Below are positions 49,080-58,568 of a stretch of 64,000 bases of DNA, one piece after another. The notes under the pieces are model-generated. The model made no database searches. It was not told the origin of the DNA and was given only the letters and a program-made list of their open reading frames with translations. The stretch comes from Microthrixaceae bacterium (GTDB lineage: Bacteria > Actinomycetota > Acidimicrobiia > Acidimicrobiales > Microtrichaceae). A program made the position numbers and the translations under genes. The stretch's first letter is position 1. The number at the start of each line of letters is the position of its first letter. The stretch spans positions 105,574-169,573 of the forward strand of contig JAOSKI010000043.1 of assembly GCA_027493675.1 (NCBI GenBank), read 5' to 3'.

Positions 49080-49430
49080 GTGGGTGCTCCGGGGCTGAGC
49101 GCAGTCACCCTCTGCGGTGTGCTCTTCGCGCTCACCGCCTGTGGTGGGGATGATGACTCGACCGAGGGTGCTGGAGGAGGAGGCGGTGACCTCCAATCCC
49201 AGATCGTCGGGATCCTGACCTCTGACAAGGGCGGATCGCTCCCGGAGGACCAGGCAACCTGCATCGCCCGCAAGGTCGTCGCAGCCGGGGTGGACCAGGA
49301 GGACATCGACGAGGCCAACGCGTCCGAGGACGGCCTGGCCGTGAACTCGAAGATCTTCGATGCGTTCAACGACGCGACGATGATCTGCGTGCCCGGCGCA
49401 AGTCAGTCGTCGGTGCCCGACGGGTTCTGA
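49080..49430 (+). CDS. Small putative lipoprotein, 116 aa
   Basis: GTG 49080 starts VGAPGLSAVTLCGVLFALTACGG: a short hydrophobic signal ending in the lipobox LTAC. The mature part has a Gly-rich linker (GAGGGGG), then a domain with two more cysteines (DQATCIARKVVAAGVDQEDI and MICVPGASQ) that could form a disulphide. ATG 49009 is in another frame and ends early, so I prefer the GTG. A family of small actinobacterial lipoproteins looks like this, but I cannot name it. The 150 bases before it hold no clear signal. Confidence 0.66.
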   Translation: MGAPGLSAVTLCGVLFALTACGGDDDSTEGAGGGGGDLQSQIVGILTSDKGGSLPEDQATCIARKVVAAGVDQEDIDEANASEDGLAVNSKIFDAFNDATMICVPGASQSSVPDGF

Positions 49431-49449
49431 CCCTCCGCGTCCAATGCAG

Positions 49450-51588
49450 TCACGACGGGACCCAGGTGCCGTCGTGGTAGCGCCAGCTCTTCTCGTCGGT
49501 TCCGCTCGGACAGCACCGCGGGTCGTCCGGCGTCCACACCGGATCGCTGGTGCGGAGCGAATCCCCGTCGATCGTCGGCGATGCACCCGTGATCGCTGCG
49601 CCCAGCAGGACGGGTTCGTCGCCCTCGGATGTGAACACCAGGCTCACGACGATCGGATACGCGTTGCCTCCGACTGCATAGCACTCGAAGCTGACCACGG
49701 CCTCCTCGCCGCCGTCGCCCGTGAGGTCGCCGTACTGCACATCGGACACACGGACGCCGTTCGCACCATCGGACGAGGTCCAGTCGCCGTCCTTCATCGC
49801 GGCCTCGACCCCCACCGGTCGGGCAGTCCCCGAGGGAATACGACCGGTTCATCCAGTCGACCGAGCGTAGATCGGTGCCCTCGACCGTGCTCGTCGTGGT
49901 GGTCGACGACTCCGCCGCGGCGGGTTCGGCGGGACCCCAGGCAAGCGCCGACACCTGACCGTCGAGCTCGCCGACGGTCTCCCAGGTGCTGCCATCGGCA
50001 CCGGCGAGGAAGGTCGAGGTGATCGGATCGCCGGGCTCGTAGACGCCCCAGGTGTAGGCCAGACCACCCGGCGCGCCCCAGGCCATCCCGTCGGGGGATC
50101 GTCGTCGAACGGCGAGCCGGGCACGTCGGCAAGCGAGTCCGGGTCGGGCCCCACGTGCAGCCCCACCGCATCGGTCCCGGCCGGTTCGCCGGCCACGACC
50201 AGATCCTCACCGGACGCGGCGACGGTCGAGCGCGCGCCGTCGAACCCCCAGACGGCGGTCTCGCTCCACGAGGCCGACTGCCAGCTCGACGCATCCTCGG
50301 ATTCGCTCAGCAGCGTCACGGTCGCCTCGTCGGTGTCGATCCCCGACACGCCCAGTGCCACCCACCCGCCCGGACCCCTGGTCACATCGGTGATCATCGA
50401 CACCTCAGGTCCGGGCGACGCGACTGTGGCCTCGTCCCAGGAGGTCGCGCCGGTGCTCGAGTAGATCGCAGCGACCGACGCGCCCTGACCGGTGGATCCG
50501 ACCGCTACGAACCGGCCGTCGGACCAATCGAGGTCCTCGATGACCGCGGGGACCTGCGCCACCTCGGTCCACTCGCGCAGGTCCGCGCTGGCGAGCACGG
50601 TGGTGCTGTCGGTGTCGCGGGCGATGGCGAACCACCGATCCCCGTCCCAGGTGAGACCGTTGACCTGTTCGCCCGCCACCGAACCCGCCTCCTGCCACTC
50701 GCCGCCATCGGCCGAACGGTAGAGGGTGGTGTCGTCGCCCGACGGCACTGCGGCCACCCAGGCTCCGGCGGATCCGACCGGAGCATCGGTCGGCCTCTCC
50801 TGTGACCACCTCGGTCGGCTCTCCGGTGACCACGTCGGTCACCGTCAGGGAACCCGTTGGGGTGCCGGGACGGACCGCCACCACCTGGTCGACGGTGAAG
50901 TCCTCCCACTCATCGCCGCGGGTGGAAGCCGAGTCGAGCGACCCCGATGGTGGCTCCGTGAGCGGGTTGCCGCAGTTGCACTTCACCCGCGGCACACCTG
51001 CGGGGTCGACGAGCACTGCGGTGCCGGCCTGCAGCACCGCAGTGAACGCGCTGGCACGCCCGCCGACGAACCCGTGGTTGGTCACCAGCGTGTCCGAGGA
51101 CAGCACCACCGGGGTGAGCGAACCCACGTAGGATCCGGATCGCGCTGCGATCCACTCCGAGCGCGGCGGCCCATGCCGTCGCCTTGGCGGGTTGGTCCTC
51201 GAGGAACTCCACGAGCTTGGCCGGATCACACACCGCGCGGTCCCCGGAGCCCCCGTAAAGACCAGGCGCCGTCCCCTCCGCGACGCGTGTCGCGGTCGCC
51301 GTGTCGACGGCCAGCTCCTCACGAACCGAGGCGTTGACGGCCTGCACGTTGCCCGGGAACTCAACCGCCGGACCGATGGCCACCGAGTCGGTGAACGGGT
51401 CGTCGCCGACATCGTCGACGCCCTCCAACCGCACCGCCGCGCCGGCCGTCGAGTCACCGGAGAGCACCGTGAACGCCAACGCCGGCGGCGACGACCACCA
51501 GCACTCCCACCACCACCGCGAGGATCAGTAACGACCGGCCTCGGCGGGGCGGGTCGGGCGGAAGCGGGTCGTTCAGGGCGTGTGTCAT
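49450..51588 (-). CDS. DUF6777 domain membrane protein with extracellular repeat region (frameshifted)
   Basis: ATG 51588 opens a Pro-rich cytoplasmic stretch and a membrane helix (LLILAVVVGVLVVVAAG, residues about 20-38). Then comes the same domain as the next gene: GTAPGLYGGSGDRAVCDPAK, PVVLSSDTLVTNHGFVGGRA and GVPRVKCNCGNPLTEP (DUF6777-like). From about residue 260 it has repeated segments such as TLYRSADGGEWQEAGSVAG and IYSSTGATSWDEATV, typical of sialidase-type beta-propeller repeats, and a C-terminal domain ending KSWRYHDGTWVPS. Indels lie near 51490, 51160, 50795, 50100 and 49820. The function is unknown. Confidence 0.7.
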
Positions 51589-51612
51589 CGTGGCTCCTCA
51601 ATCCCGTGGTTC

Positions 51613-53352
51613 TCAGTCGACGATGCAGGCGCCCCAGAACTCCGGTGGCACCACTGAGGACCTTGTCCAGTCGTTGGGATCGCGGTAGCGCTCACAGGCT
51701 CCACCCTGCCAGGCCGAGCCGGTCCACTCGAGCAACGGGTAGTCCTCGGTCAGGTCCGGTCGGATCACGAGAAGCGTCGCCCACTTGCCGTTGCAGGCCG
51801 AGACCTCCACCGACCGGTACTCGCCACCACCGAGGCCGACGAAGGCGGCCTGCAGGCTCGCCTGGTCACATGCTCCGCCCGACCCCGACGACGGCGCGGT
51901 GCTCGGCGGTGGACCACCCCAGATCGCAGCCACCTCGGATGCCGGATACACGGTCTCGCACGGGATCCCGTTGCCGTCGGAGTCCATGTTCGTGGGCTTG
52001 CCGTGATCCCGCCAGTAGTCGACCGCTTCGGGATACCCGAGACCCTTCGCCAAGAGGTCGCGGCAGAACAGCCCCGCAGGCAGCGACGACGCTCCGGGGA
52101 GGGTCGTGGTCGTTGTCGGGGCGGCGGTCGTGGTCGTCGCCGATCCGGTCCCGGATCGCCGTATCACCACGCCGACGTGGCAACGGCCGGTGCCGATCCC
52201 ACGCTCGTCCACCGTGTCGGTGCCGCCATACATCTCGTCGCCTCCGGTGGCCACGATGATCTCCATGTCGCTGGAACCGCCTGTGCCGCCAAGACGGATC
52301 ACGGCGCCGTTCATGTCGCGCTGCACTCCGACCAGCCACTCCTCCGATCCGGCGGGCGCGCCCCCGATCGTCCCGCTCAGATCTCCGACACCCGTGACGC
52401 CCTTGAGCGACGCGCGGCGACCCTCGATGACCATCGTCGCCCCGTTCAGGCCGGCGTTGGGACACTCCTCCGGATCGGGTTCGCCGGCCGGTAGCGGTTC
52501 GGTGCTCATCAGCCCGCGGGTCAGCGTGATGGTCCACGTACCGTCGAGGTTCGGCGGTGGACTGCCACCGGAGGGGTCGGATCCGACGGGTCTCGTGTAG
52601 CGCTCTCCGGTGCGCAGGTTGCACAGCGTCAGCTCGTCCACGGGCTCACCCGGTCGCACGGTCACCACGGCGCCTGGATCGAAGTCTGCCCACCGGTCAC
52701 CGGTCAGCTCCACATCGGCCAGGGCCACCGGCTCGGGTTCGGTGAGAGGGTTGCCGCAGTTGCACTTGACCCTCGGCACCCCGCGGTCGTCCACCATCAC
52801 CGCGGTGCCGGCCTGAAGCACCGATGGCAGCTCGGTTGCGTGCCCGTCGCGGAATCCATGGTTCGTGACGAGGGTGTCGGTGGTGAGCACGACCGGGGTC
52901 AGACCCGCGACGTACTCCTCGATCCGTTCCACGGAGATTCCGAGCACGTCGCTCCACGCAGCAGCCTTGTCGGAGTGCTCGTCGAGGTAGCCGACGAGGG
53001 CCTTGGGGTCGCACGCGTCGCTCTCGCCGGAGCCGCCGTACAACCCGGGCGCGGTCCCGGTGGCGATCGGAGCCGTCGTCGCCTCGTCGAGCGGAAGCGC
53101 TGCCTGCATCTCGGCTACCGGCGCGGCGGCCTCGGGCTCGATCCTCGGCACGGCACCGATCTGCACCGAATCGGTGAAAGGGTCGGCACCCTCGTCCGAT
53201 GCCGGGACCATCGCCACGGCCGCGCCAGCGTCCGAGCCGAACGCCCACAGGAGCACGGCCACACCGACCATCAACACGACGGCTGCCCCCACACCGAGAG
53301 CGACCGCGAGCAGGTGGTTCGAGCGCGATGGCTCACCCCGTGCATCAGCCAT
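51613..53352 (-). CDS. DUF6777 domain membrane protein with Excalibur-like motif
   Basis: This intact 579-residue protein starts at ATG 53352. A membrane helix spans about residues 14-37 (LLAVALGVGAAVVLMVGVAV). The DUF6777-like domain follows (GTAPGLYGGSGESDACDPKA, PVVLTTDTLVTNHGFRDGH, KCNCGNPLTEPEPV). After a Thr-rich linker (TTTTAAPTTTTTLPG) an Excalibur-like calcium motif appears: GYPEAVDYWRDHGKPTNMDS then DGNGIPCETVYP. The C-terminal part has GEYRSVEVSACNGKWATLLV. It is a paralogue of the downstream gene, probably anchored and facing outside. It is divergent from the Ser/Thr kinase gene, so a common signalling role is possible. Confidence 0.78.
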   Translation of the reverse strand: MADARGEPSRSNHLLAVALGVGAAVVLMVGVAVLLWAFGSDAGAAVAMVPASDEGADPFTDSVQIGAVPRIEPEAAAPVAEMQAALPLDEATTAPIATGTAPGLYGGSGESDACDPKALVGYLDEHSDKAAAWSDVLGISVERIEEYVAGLTPVVLTTDTLVTNHGFRDGHATELPSVLQAGTAVMVDDRGVPRVKCNCGNPLTEPEPVALADVELTGDRWADFDPGAVVTVRPGEPVDELTLCNLRTGERYTRPVGSDPSGGSPPPNLDGTWTITLTRGLMSTEPLPAGEPDPEECPNAGLNGATMVIEGRRASLKGVTGVGDLSGTIGGAPAGSEEWLVGVQRDMNGAVIRLGGTGGSSDMEIIVATGGDEMYGGTDTVDERGIGTGRCHVGVVIRRSGTGSATTTTAAPTTTTTLPGASSLPAGLFCRDLLAKGLGYPEAVDYWRDHGKPTNMDSDGNGIPCETVYPASEVAAIWGGPPPSTAPSSGSGGACDQASLQAAFVGLGGGEYRSVEVSACNGKWATLLVIRPDLTEDYPLLEWTGSAWQGGACERYRDPNDWTRSSVVPPEFWGACIVD

Positions 53353-53465
53353 CGCATCTCCTTGGCGTATCGGGAGGGGCCCTGTATCGGAAGGGGCCCT
53401 GCAGCGGGAGGGACGTTACAGAAGGTCATCTAGTATCGCAACGACTTCCGACACCGGAGCGTGCG

Positions 53466-53513
53466 ATGCCTTCGCAGACCCGCACCGAGCGTGTGCACCA
53501 GCCCACGAGATGA
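53466..53513 (+). CDS. Possible 15-codon upstream ORF of the kinase
   Basis: ATG 53466 follows GGAG (CACCGGAGCGTGCG) and encodes MPSQTRTERVHQPTR. Its TGA overlaps the kinase ATG as ATGA. The kinase start itself has no ribosome site, so this short frame may load ribosomes by termination-reinitiation. The only evidence is the arrangement. Confidence 0.4.
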   Translation: MPSQTRTERVHQPTR

Positions 53514-55594
53514 CCGCCGATCGCACGCGCCTGGAAGAGCTCATGGCGGACTACGACCTGGAAGGTGAGCTCGGCCGCGGGTCCTTCGGCGTGGTGTGGG
53601 CGGCGCGACACCGCCAGCTGGGCCGAGCCGTGGCGGTCAAGGAGCTCGTGGCCACGACCGACGCCGACCAGGCACGGTTCCGCTGCGAGGCGCAGGTGCT
53701 CGCACAGCTCCGCCACCCGCACGTCGTGACCGTGTACGACTACCGCGAGGCACCACATGTGAGGGCACTCGTCATGGAGGCACTCACAGGCGGGACGCTC
53801 GAAGACCGGCAGGGCGCCCTGTCGCTCGAGGAGATCGTGACGGTCGGGCTCGCCGCCGGCGCGGCGCTGCACCACGTACATGAGGCGGGGGTGCTGCACC
53901 GTGACGTGAAGCCGGCGAACGTGATGTTCGACGCGCACGGTCACGTGCGTGTCACCGATTTCGGTGTCGCAGGTGGTGCGGTGCTCTCGGGGGATGCCAC
54001 GACCGCGGACGTCACCCTGGCCGGCACCTTCGTCGGCACGCCGTCCTACGCGTCACCCGAGCAGTGCGCGGCAGCGCTCGGCGCCCACTGGCCGGAGCCG
54101 GCCGAGGCATCGGATCAGTATGCGCTCGCGGCCACCCTGTACGAGGCGCTGACCGGCGAGTTGCCGCACGACCGATCCGGCGGGATCCTTGCGCTCTGCA
54201 ACCGGAAGATGACCGAGCCGGTCCGGCCGATCAGCCGGCTCCGTCCGAACATGCCACCGGGCATCGCCAAGGTGATCGACCGCGCCCTGGAACGTTCGCC
54301 GGCGGATCGATACCGGACCGTGGAGGACTTCGGCGTCGCCCTCGCAGCCGCCACCACGGACGCGCTCGGAGCAGAGTGGATCAGGCGGTCCGGAGTCGAC
54401 CTCGAGGACACCTCCTCCCTACGGCTCCACGATGCTCCCACGACCACTGCCTCGCCCGCGCAGGCCACGCCGAGCCGTCGCCGGCGTGGACCGCTCATGG
54501 CGCTCACGGCGCTCCTGGTCGTCGCGGTGGGAGTGGCGGGCCTGTTGGTGGCAGATCGGCTCCGGGGTGACCAGTCGGCGCCCGAGGAAGGCGCCACCAC
54601 GCTCCCACCCGCATCGACGCCTGCCGATCTTCCACAACGATGGTCGATGGCCACGGGAGCGAGCGTGTTCTCGTCGCCCACGGTGGGCGGCGCACCGGGT
54701 GAGGAGCGGGTTGTGGTGGGCAGCGACGACGCGACGGTGTACGCGATCGACGCGGATTCGGGCGCCATCGCATGGACGGTCGACACCGACGGTCCCGTGC
54801 GATCGTCACCCGCGGTCACCGGCGACGACGTGATAGTCGGCGCCAACGACGGCCGGCTCCGGTCGATCGCGCTGTCCGATGCCTCGATCCGCTGGGACAC
54901 CCGCGTGGGCTTCGAGATCGTGTCGTCGCCGCAGGTCGTCGAGGACGAGGTCCTCGTGGGCGCGGACCATCTGTACGCCTACGACCTGGCCACGGGCTCG
55001 CGCCGTTGGGTGGCCGAGGAGACCGGGCCAATCGTCTCCAGCCCGGCCGTCGCCGACGGCGTCGCGGTGGTGGGCAGCGAGGACCACACGGTGTACGGGG
55101 TGGACGTGGACTCAGGGGAGGTGCTGTGGCTCCTCCGAACCGGTGATCGGGTCCAGTCCTCGCCGGTGATCACCGGCGGGATCGCCATCATCGGGGGTAC
55201 CGACGGCAACCTGTACGCGATCGATCACGGGACCGGGGAGCTGCGCTGGTCCGCGGACCTCGGCGCCGCCGTGAAGTCGTCGCCGGCAGTGGCCGGCAAC
55301 CTGGTGGTGGTCGGGACCGACTCGGGCTCGGTCGTTGCGCGCGACATCGCTGACGGTTCACCGGTCTGGGAGCTGCGCACCGCCGACCGCGTGGATTCCT
55401 CGCCGCTCGTGGTCGGCGATCAGGTCGTGGTCGGATCCAACGACCGGTTCGTGCACGTCATGGACCTGGCGAGCGGCCGCCCGGTGGCGAGGTTCGAAAC
55501 AGGTGGACCGGTGCTGTCCTCACCCACCGAGCTCGACGGCGACGTCGTAGTGGCGAGCTACGACGGCCGGATCCACCGGCTCGGGCTGCCCTGA
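53510..55594 (+). CDS. Receptor Ser/Thr protein kinase with PQQ-type beta-propeller
   Basis: This intact 694-residue protein starts at ATG 53510. The kinase domain (about residues 15-280) has GELGRGSFGVVWAARH, the lysine in VAVKEL, HRDVKPANVMFD, DFGV and TPSYASPEQ. A single membrane helix follows a basic stop at about 326-345 (MALTALLVVAVGVAGLLV). The outer part (about 370-694) is a seven- or eight-bladed PQQ/quinoprotein propeller with repeats of the form VxSSPxV..DGNLYAIDxxxGELRW. It should sense an outside ligand and phosphorylate cytoplasmic partners. The convergent SARP-FHA gene is the obvious substrate. Confidence 0.9.
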   Translation: MTADRTRLEELMADYDLEGELGRGSFGVVWAARHRQLGRAVAVKELVATTDADQARFRCEAQVLAQLRHPHVVTVYDYREAPHVRALVMEALTGGTLEDRQGALSLEEIVTVGLAAGAALHHVHEAGVLHRDVKPANVMFDAHGHVRVTDFGVAGGAVLSGDATTADVTLAGTFVGTPSYASPEQCAAALGAHWPEPAEASDQYALAATLYEALTGELPHDRSGGILALCNRKMTEPVRPISRLRPNMPPGIAKVIDRALERSPADRYRTVEDFGVALAAATTDALGAEWIRRSGVDLEDTSSLRLHDAPTTTASPAQATPSRRRRGPLMALTALLVVAVGVAGLLVADRLRGDQSAPEEGATTLPPASTPADLPQRWSMATGASVFSSPTVGGAPGEERVVVGSDDATVYAIDADSGAIAWTVDTDGPVRSSPAVTGDDVIVGANDGRLRSIALSDASIRWDTRVGFEIVSSPQVVEDEVLVGADHLYAYDLATGSRRWVAEETGPIVSSPAVADGVAVVGSEDHTVYGVDVDSGEVLWLLRTGDRVQSSPVITGGIAIIGGTDGNLYAIDHGTGELRWSADLGAAVKSSPAVAGNLVVVGTDSGSVVARDIADGSPVWELRTADRVDSSPLVVGDQVVVGSNDRFVHVMDLASGRPVARFETGGPVLSSPTELDGDVVVASYDGRIHRLGLP

Positions 55595-55635
55595 CAGCGA
55601 GGCTGCCCTGACAGCGAGGCCGCCCTGACAGCGGG
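55585..55635. repeat. 17-bp direct repeat, three copies, between convergent genes
   Basis: GCTGCCCTGACAGCGAG (55585-55601), an exact copy (55602-55618) and GCCGCCCTGACAGCGGG (55619-55635). The first copy contains the kinase stop codon. The array ends 3 bases before the stop of the convergent regulator gene. No terminator-type hairpin stands out. Confidence 0.8.
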
Positions 55636-55637
55636 AG

Positions 55638-56729
55638 TCAGCTCCCTACGCGGAACCGCAGCTCGACCCCGCCGATGAGGACGGCGTCGCCGTCGACGAG
55701 TCCTGCACAGCTCACCGGTTCGCCGTTGAGGAACGTGCCGTTGGTCGATCCGAGATCGATCAACATCGCCTCCCCGTCGATGGTTCGGATCTCGGCGTGA
55801 CGTCGGCTGACCCTGCTGTCCACCAGACGAACATCCGAGTCCGGGTCACGGCCGACCACGACCGTGCCGTCCACCAGCGCGACGACCTGGCCATCGGGCA
55901 ACTCGAGCCTGGCGACGTGCTCGCCACCGTCGCGGAACGTCGCCGAGACCGCAGCGACACGCTCTGCAGGACCTACGCCCAGGTCCAGGAGATCGCTCTG
56001 TTCGAGGATCAGGCGTTCGAGCTCGCGCAGCTCCGCGCGGAGGTTCGATTCCGAGACCCTCGACCAGCACCTCGCGTGCGTCACGATACGCGGTGAGTGC
56101 GTCGCTCTGACGACCGCTGCGGTACAGGGCGAGCATCTGCTGACCCCGGAGCCGCTCGCGGAACGGATGTTCACCAACCAGTGAGTCCAGCTGCACCACG
56201 GCATCGCGCTCCCGGCCCAGCGACAGCAATGCCTCCACCCTGTCCTCCTGCACGACCGCCCGCAGCTCGTGGAGCCGAGTGGCCGTCGCGCGGATCGCAG
56301 GGCTCTCTGCGACGTCGGCGAGCACGGGTCCGCTCCAGCATCCGATGGCCTCGTCCCAGTGGGCGAGCGCGTCGGCGTGGCGACCCTCGGACGCGGCATC
56401 GGCGCCTGCACGGGCCAACTCCTCGAACCGGTCCGCGTCGAGCCTGGACACGACCAACAGGTAACCCGGCTCACGGGTCACGAGCACCTCCGGGGCCGCG
56501 AGCACCTTGCGGAACTCCGACAGATGCTGTTGCAGCGAGTGCAGTGCCCGATCCGGCGCGTCCCCGCCCCACACGTCGTCGACGATCGTCGCGGCCGCCA
56601 CAACCGTGTTGGGGCGGATCGCAGCGCTGCCACCACCGCTCTCTGCCTCGGTCCGCCCGGATCGACACGTCGACCGGCCACCTCCATGCGCAGCGTGCCC
56701 AGTATCGACACGTCCAGTTCCGGTTCCAT
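55638..56729 (-). CDS. SARP regulator with FHA domain, EmbR-like (frameshifted)
   Basis: The order is winged-helix DNA-binding domain (LDVSILGTLRMEVAGRRVDP, GGPRQRAVVAAL), BTAD domain (DRALHSLQQHLSEFRKVL to RSGRQSDALTAYRDAREVL) and C-terminal FHA domain (VVVGRDPDSDVRLVDSRVSR, RHAEIRT, STNGTFLNGEPV). This is the layout of mycobacterial EmbR, whose FHA domain binds its phosphorylated kinase PknH. The FHA residues R, S, RH and NG are present. Indels lie near 56630 and 56060. The start is ATG 56729 or GTG 56735, both with a poor ribosome site. It is convergent with the Ser/Thr kinase. Confidence 0.82.
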
Positions 56730-56882
56730 CGGCACACATCGTGACAGCCGGCACCGGGAGCGACAATCACCAGCTCCTTGACCGTGAGCTGATCACCGGC
56801 TGAGGGGACCCGCCGACGATGCTCCTGTGCCGTGACCTCGGCACCGGCTCCCGAATCGGGAGCGACCCAACGGGAGGTTGTC

Positions 56883-58006
56883 ATGCATTCGATTCCGAAG
56901 TCCCTCAGGTATGCCGGTGTGGCGCTCGTCGGCGCCGTTGCACTTGGTGCCTGCTCACCCGCTCCAGGTGGCGGATCCACCGGGGTGGCACTCCGCCGAC
57001 CACGGCGCCGCCCACCACGGTGCCGGTCTCGACCGCCATCGGCGGGACCTATGCGGTCCGGTACGCCACCGACTCGACAGCGACGATCCGGGTCTCGGGT
57101 GACACGCTCACCGTGACCGCCGGTGACGGGTTCCGCATCGAAGGTGCATCCTGCACCCTGCCGACCGACGCGGTGCTGGCCGTGCTGACCGGTTCCGGGA
57201 ACCACTACACCGGCACCCACTGGGGTTTCAACAGCGGCACCTGCACCAGCGGTTCCGCGTACGCCTCGACCGCGGATCTCAACGCCGACGGTTCGGTGTC
57301 GTTGACGGGGCCGACCGGCACGCACCTGCTCACCAAGACCGCGAACGCCCCGGCACTCGCGGTCGACCTTCCCGCCACCTACGACGTCACCTACGGCACG
57401 GCCGGCCGCGCCACAGCACATGTGTCGGGCACCATCGTGACGCTCTCGGTCTCATCACCGCTGCGGGTCGAGGGCGCCGGCTGCGACCTGCCGGTCGGGC
57501 GGGTCCTGGCCGTGTTGGACGGCACCGGCACCCATCGCTCGGGCACCCACTGGGGCTTCAACAGCGCAACCTGTGCACCGGGCGCCGCCTACTCCTCCAA
57601 GCTGTATGTCAACTCGGACCGGTCGCTCACGGTCACCGGGCCCAGCGGGCCCCACCTGTTCGTGCGCCGGGAGTCGGTGCCGACACAGCCATCGGTCGAC
57701 CCGGTCGGAACCTACGGCGTCCACTACGGCACGGCGGGAACGGCGGTCGTCCACCGGGCGGACACCAAGGTCACGTTGTCGGTCGGGTCGGGCTTCGCTG
57801 TCGAAGGTGCATCGTGCTCTCTCGCCCCCACGACGGTGCTCGGCTCCTACACCGGCACCGGCACCACGCTGAGCGGCACCCACTTCGGCTTCAACAGCAC
57901 CACCTGTACCCAGGGCGCCGCCTACTCCTCGAAGGTCCACGTCAACTCGGACCGGTCGCTCACGGTCACCGGGCCGACCGGACCGCACCTGTTCGAGCGA
58001 CGTTGA
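56883..58006 (+). CDS. Lipoprotein with three tandem beta repeats (frameshifted)
   Basis: ATG 56883 follows GGGAGG. The signal VALVGAVALGAC ends in a lipobox Cys at about residue 21. A Thr/Pro linker (TPPTTAPPTTVPVST) follows after an indel near 56985. The mature part is three repeats of about 90-100 residues, each with a Tyr-rich start (TYAVRYATDSTATI, TYDVTYGTAGRATA, TYGVHYGTAGTAVV), EGASC or EGAGC, then GTHWGFNSxTC and TGPTGxHL. The paired cysteines within each repeat probably form a disulphide. I know no family name. It is divergent from the SARP-FHA gene. Confidence 0.74.
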
Positions 58007-58022
58007 ACCGACTCGATCCCGC

Positions 58023-58090
58023 GAACCGGATCCGGTTCTGAGAACCGAGTGGTGTCGGCCCCTCCCAGCGGGTGCGGCACCACTCGGTTC
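58023..58090. terminator. Palindrome and hairpin after the lipoprotein gene
   Basis: GAACCGGATCCGGTTC (58023-58038) is a perfect 16-bp palindrome. Directly after it GAACCGAGTGGTG pairs perfectly with CACCACTCGGTTC (58042-58090). The second hairpin is a good terminator candidate for the upstream gene, though no T run follows. The 97 bases from here to the next gene hold only its AGGAG ribosome site. Confidence 0.6.
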
Positions 58091-58186
58091 GGGTGTCAGG
58101 GGGTCTGACGGCGACGGGATTCGCGCGTCCTGCTTGACCGGCAGGCCGGCCCGACCAATGCTCTACCGCGAACCGAGGAGACGCCC

Positions 58187-58552
58187 ATGAGCTTTCTGTT
58201 GGACCCACCGCTGCTTGTCGCATCCGGTGTGCTGATCGAGAACGTGCTGCCCGAGGAGCACCGTGACCTGGCCGAGGCCGCCACGATGAGCACGTTCATC
58301 GGGATCTCGATCGCGCTCTACCTGGAGGTGCCGGGCCTAGGTCTGTTCTGGAAGCCCTTCGGGTCGACCGACGGACGGGACTTCATGATCAACAGCGGGG
58401 TGCTGAAGGTGAACACCGACGAGGCCGGGTGGAGGACGCACGCCGCATCGGCGGCGATCTATGCCACCTACCCGCTGTTCATGAAGTTGGGCCGGCGTAT
58501 CGGAGCCAGGCTCGCGACACGCTCGGTGCACGCGACCCCCACACCCGGCTGA
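58187..58552 (+). CDS. Hypothetical protein, 121 aa, with one hydrophobic segment
   Basis: ATG 58187 follows GAGGAGACGCCC. The product opens SFLLDPPLLVASGVLIENVL and carries a hydrophobic stretch (MSTFIGISIALYLEVPGLG) that may be membrane-embedded. FWKPFGSTDGRDFMINSGVL reads as a soluble loop, and the C-terminus is basic (KLGRRIGARLATRS). I do not recognise the family. It ends 16 bases before the GMC oxidoreductase gene and is probably co-transcribed with it. Confidence 0.65.
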   Translation: MSFLLDPPLLVASGVLIENVLPEEHRDLAEAATMSTFIGISIALYLEVPGLGLFWKPFGSTDGRDFMINSGVLKVNTDEAGWRTHAASAAIYATYPLFMKLGRRIGARLATRSVHATPTPG

Positions 58553-58568
58553 CCCATCGGGCCGATCG

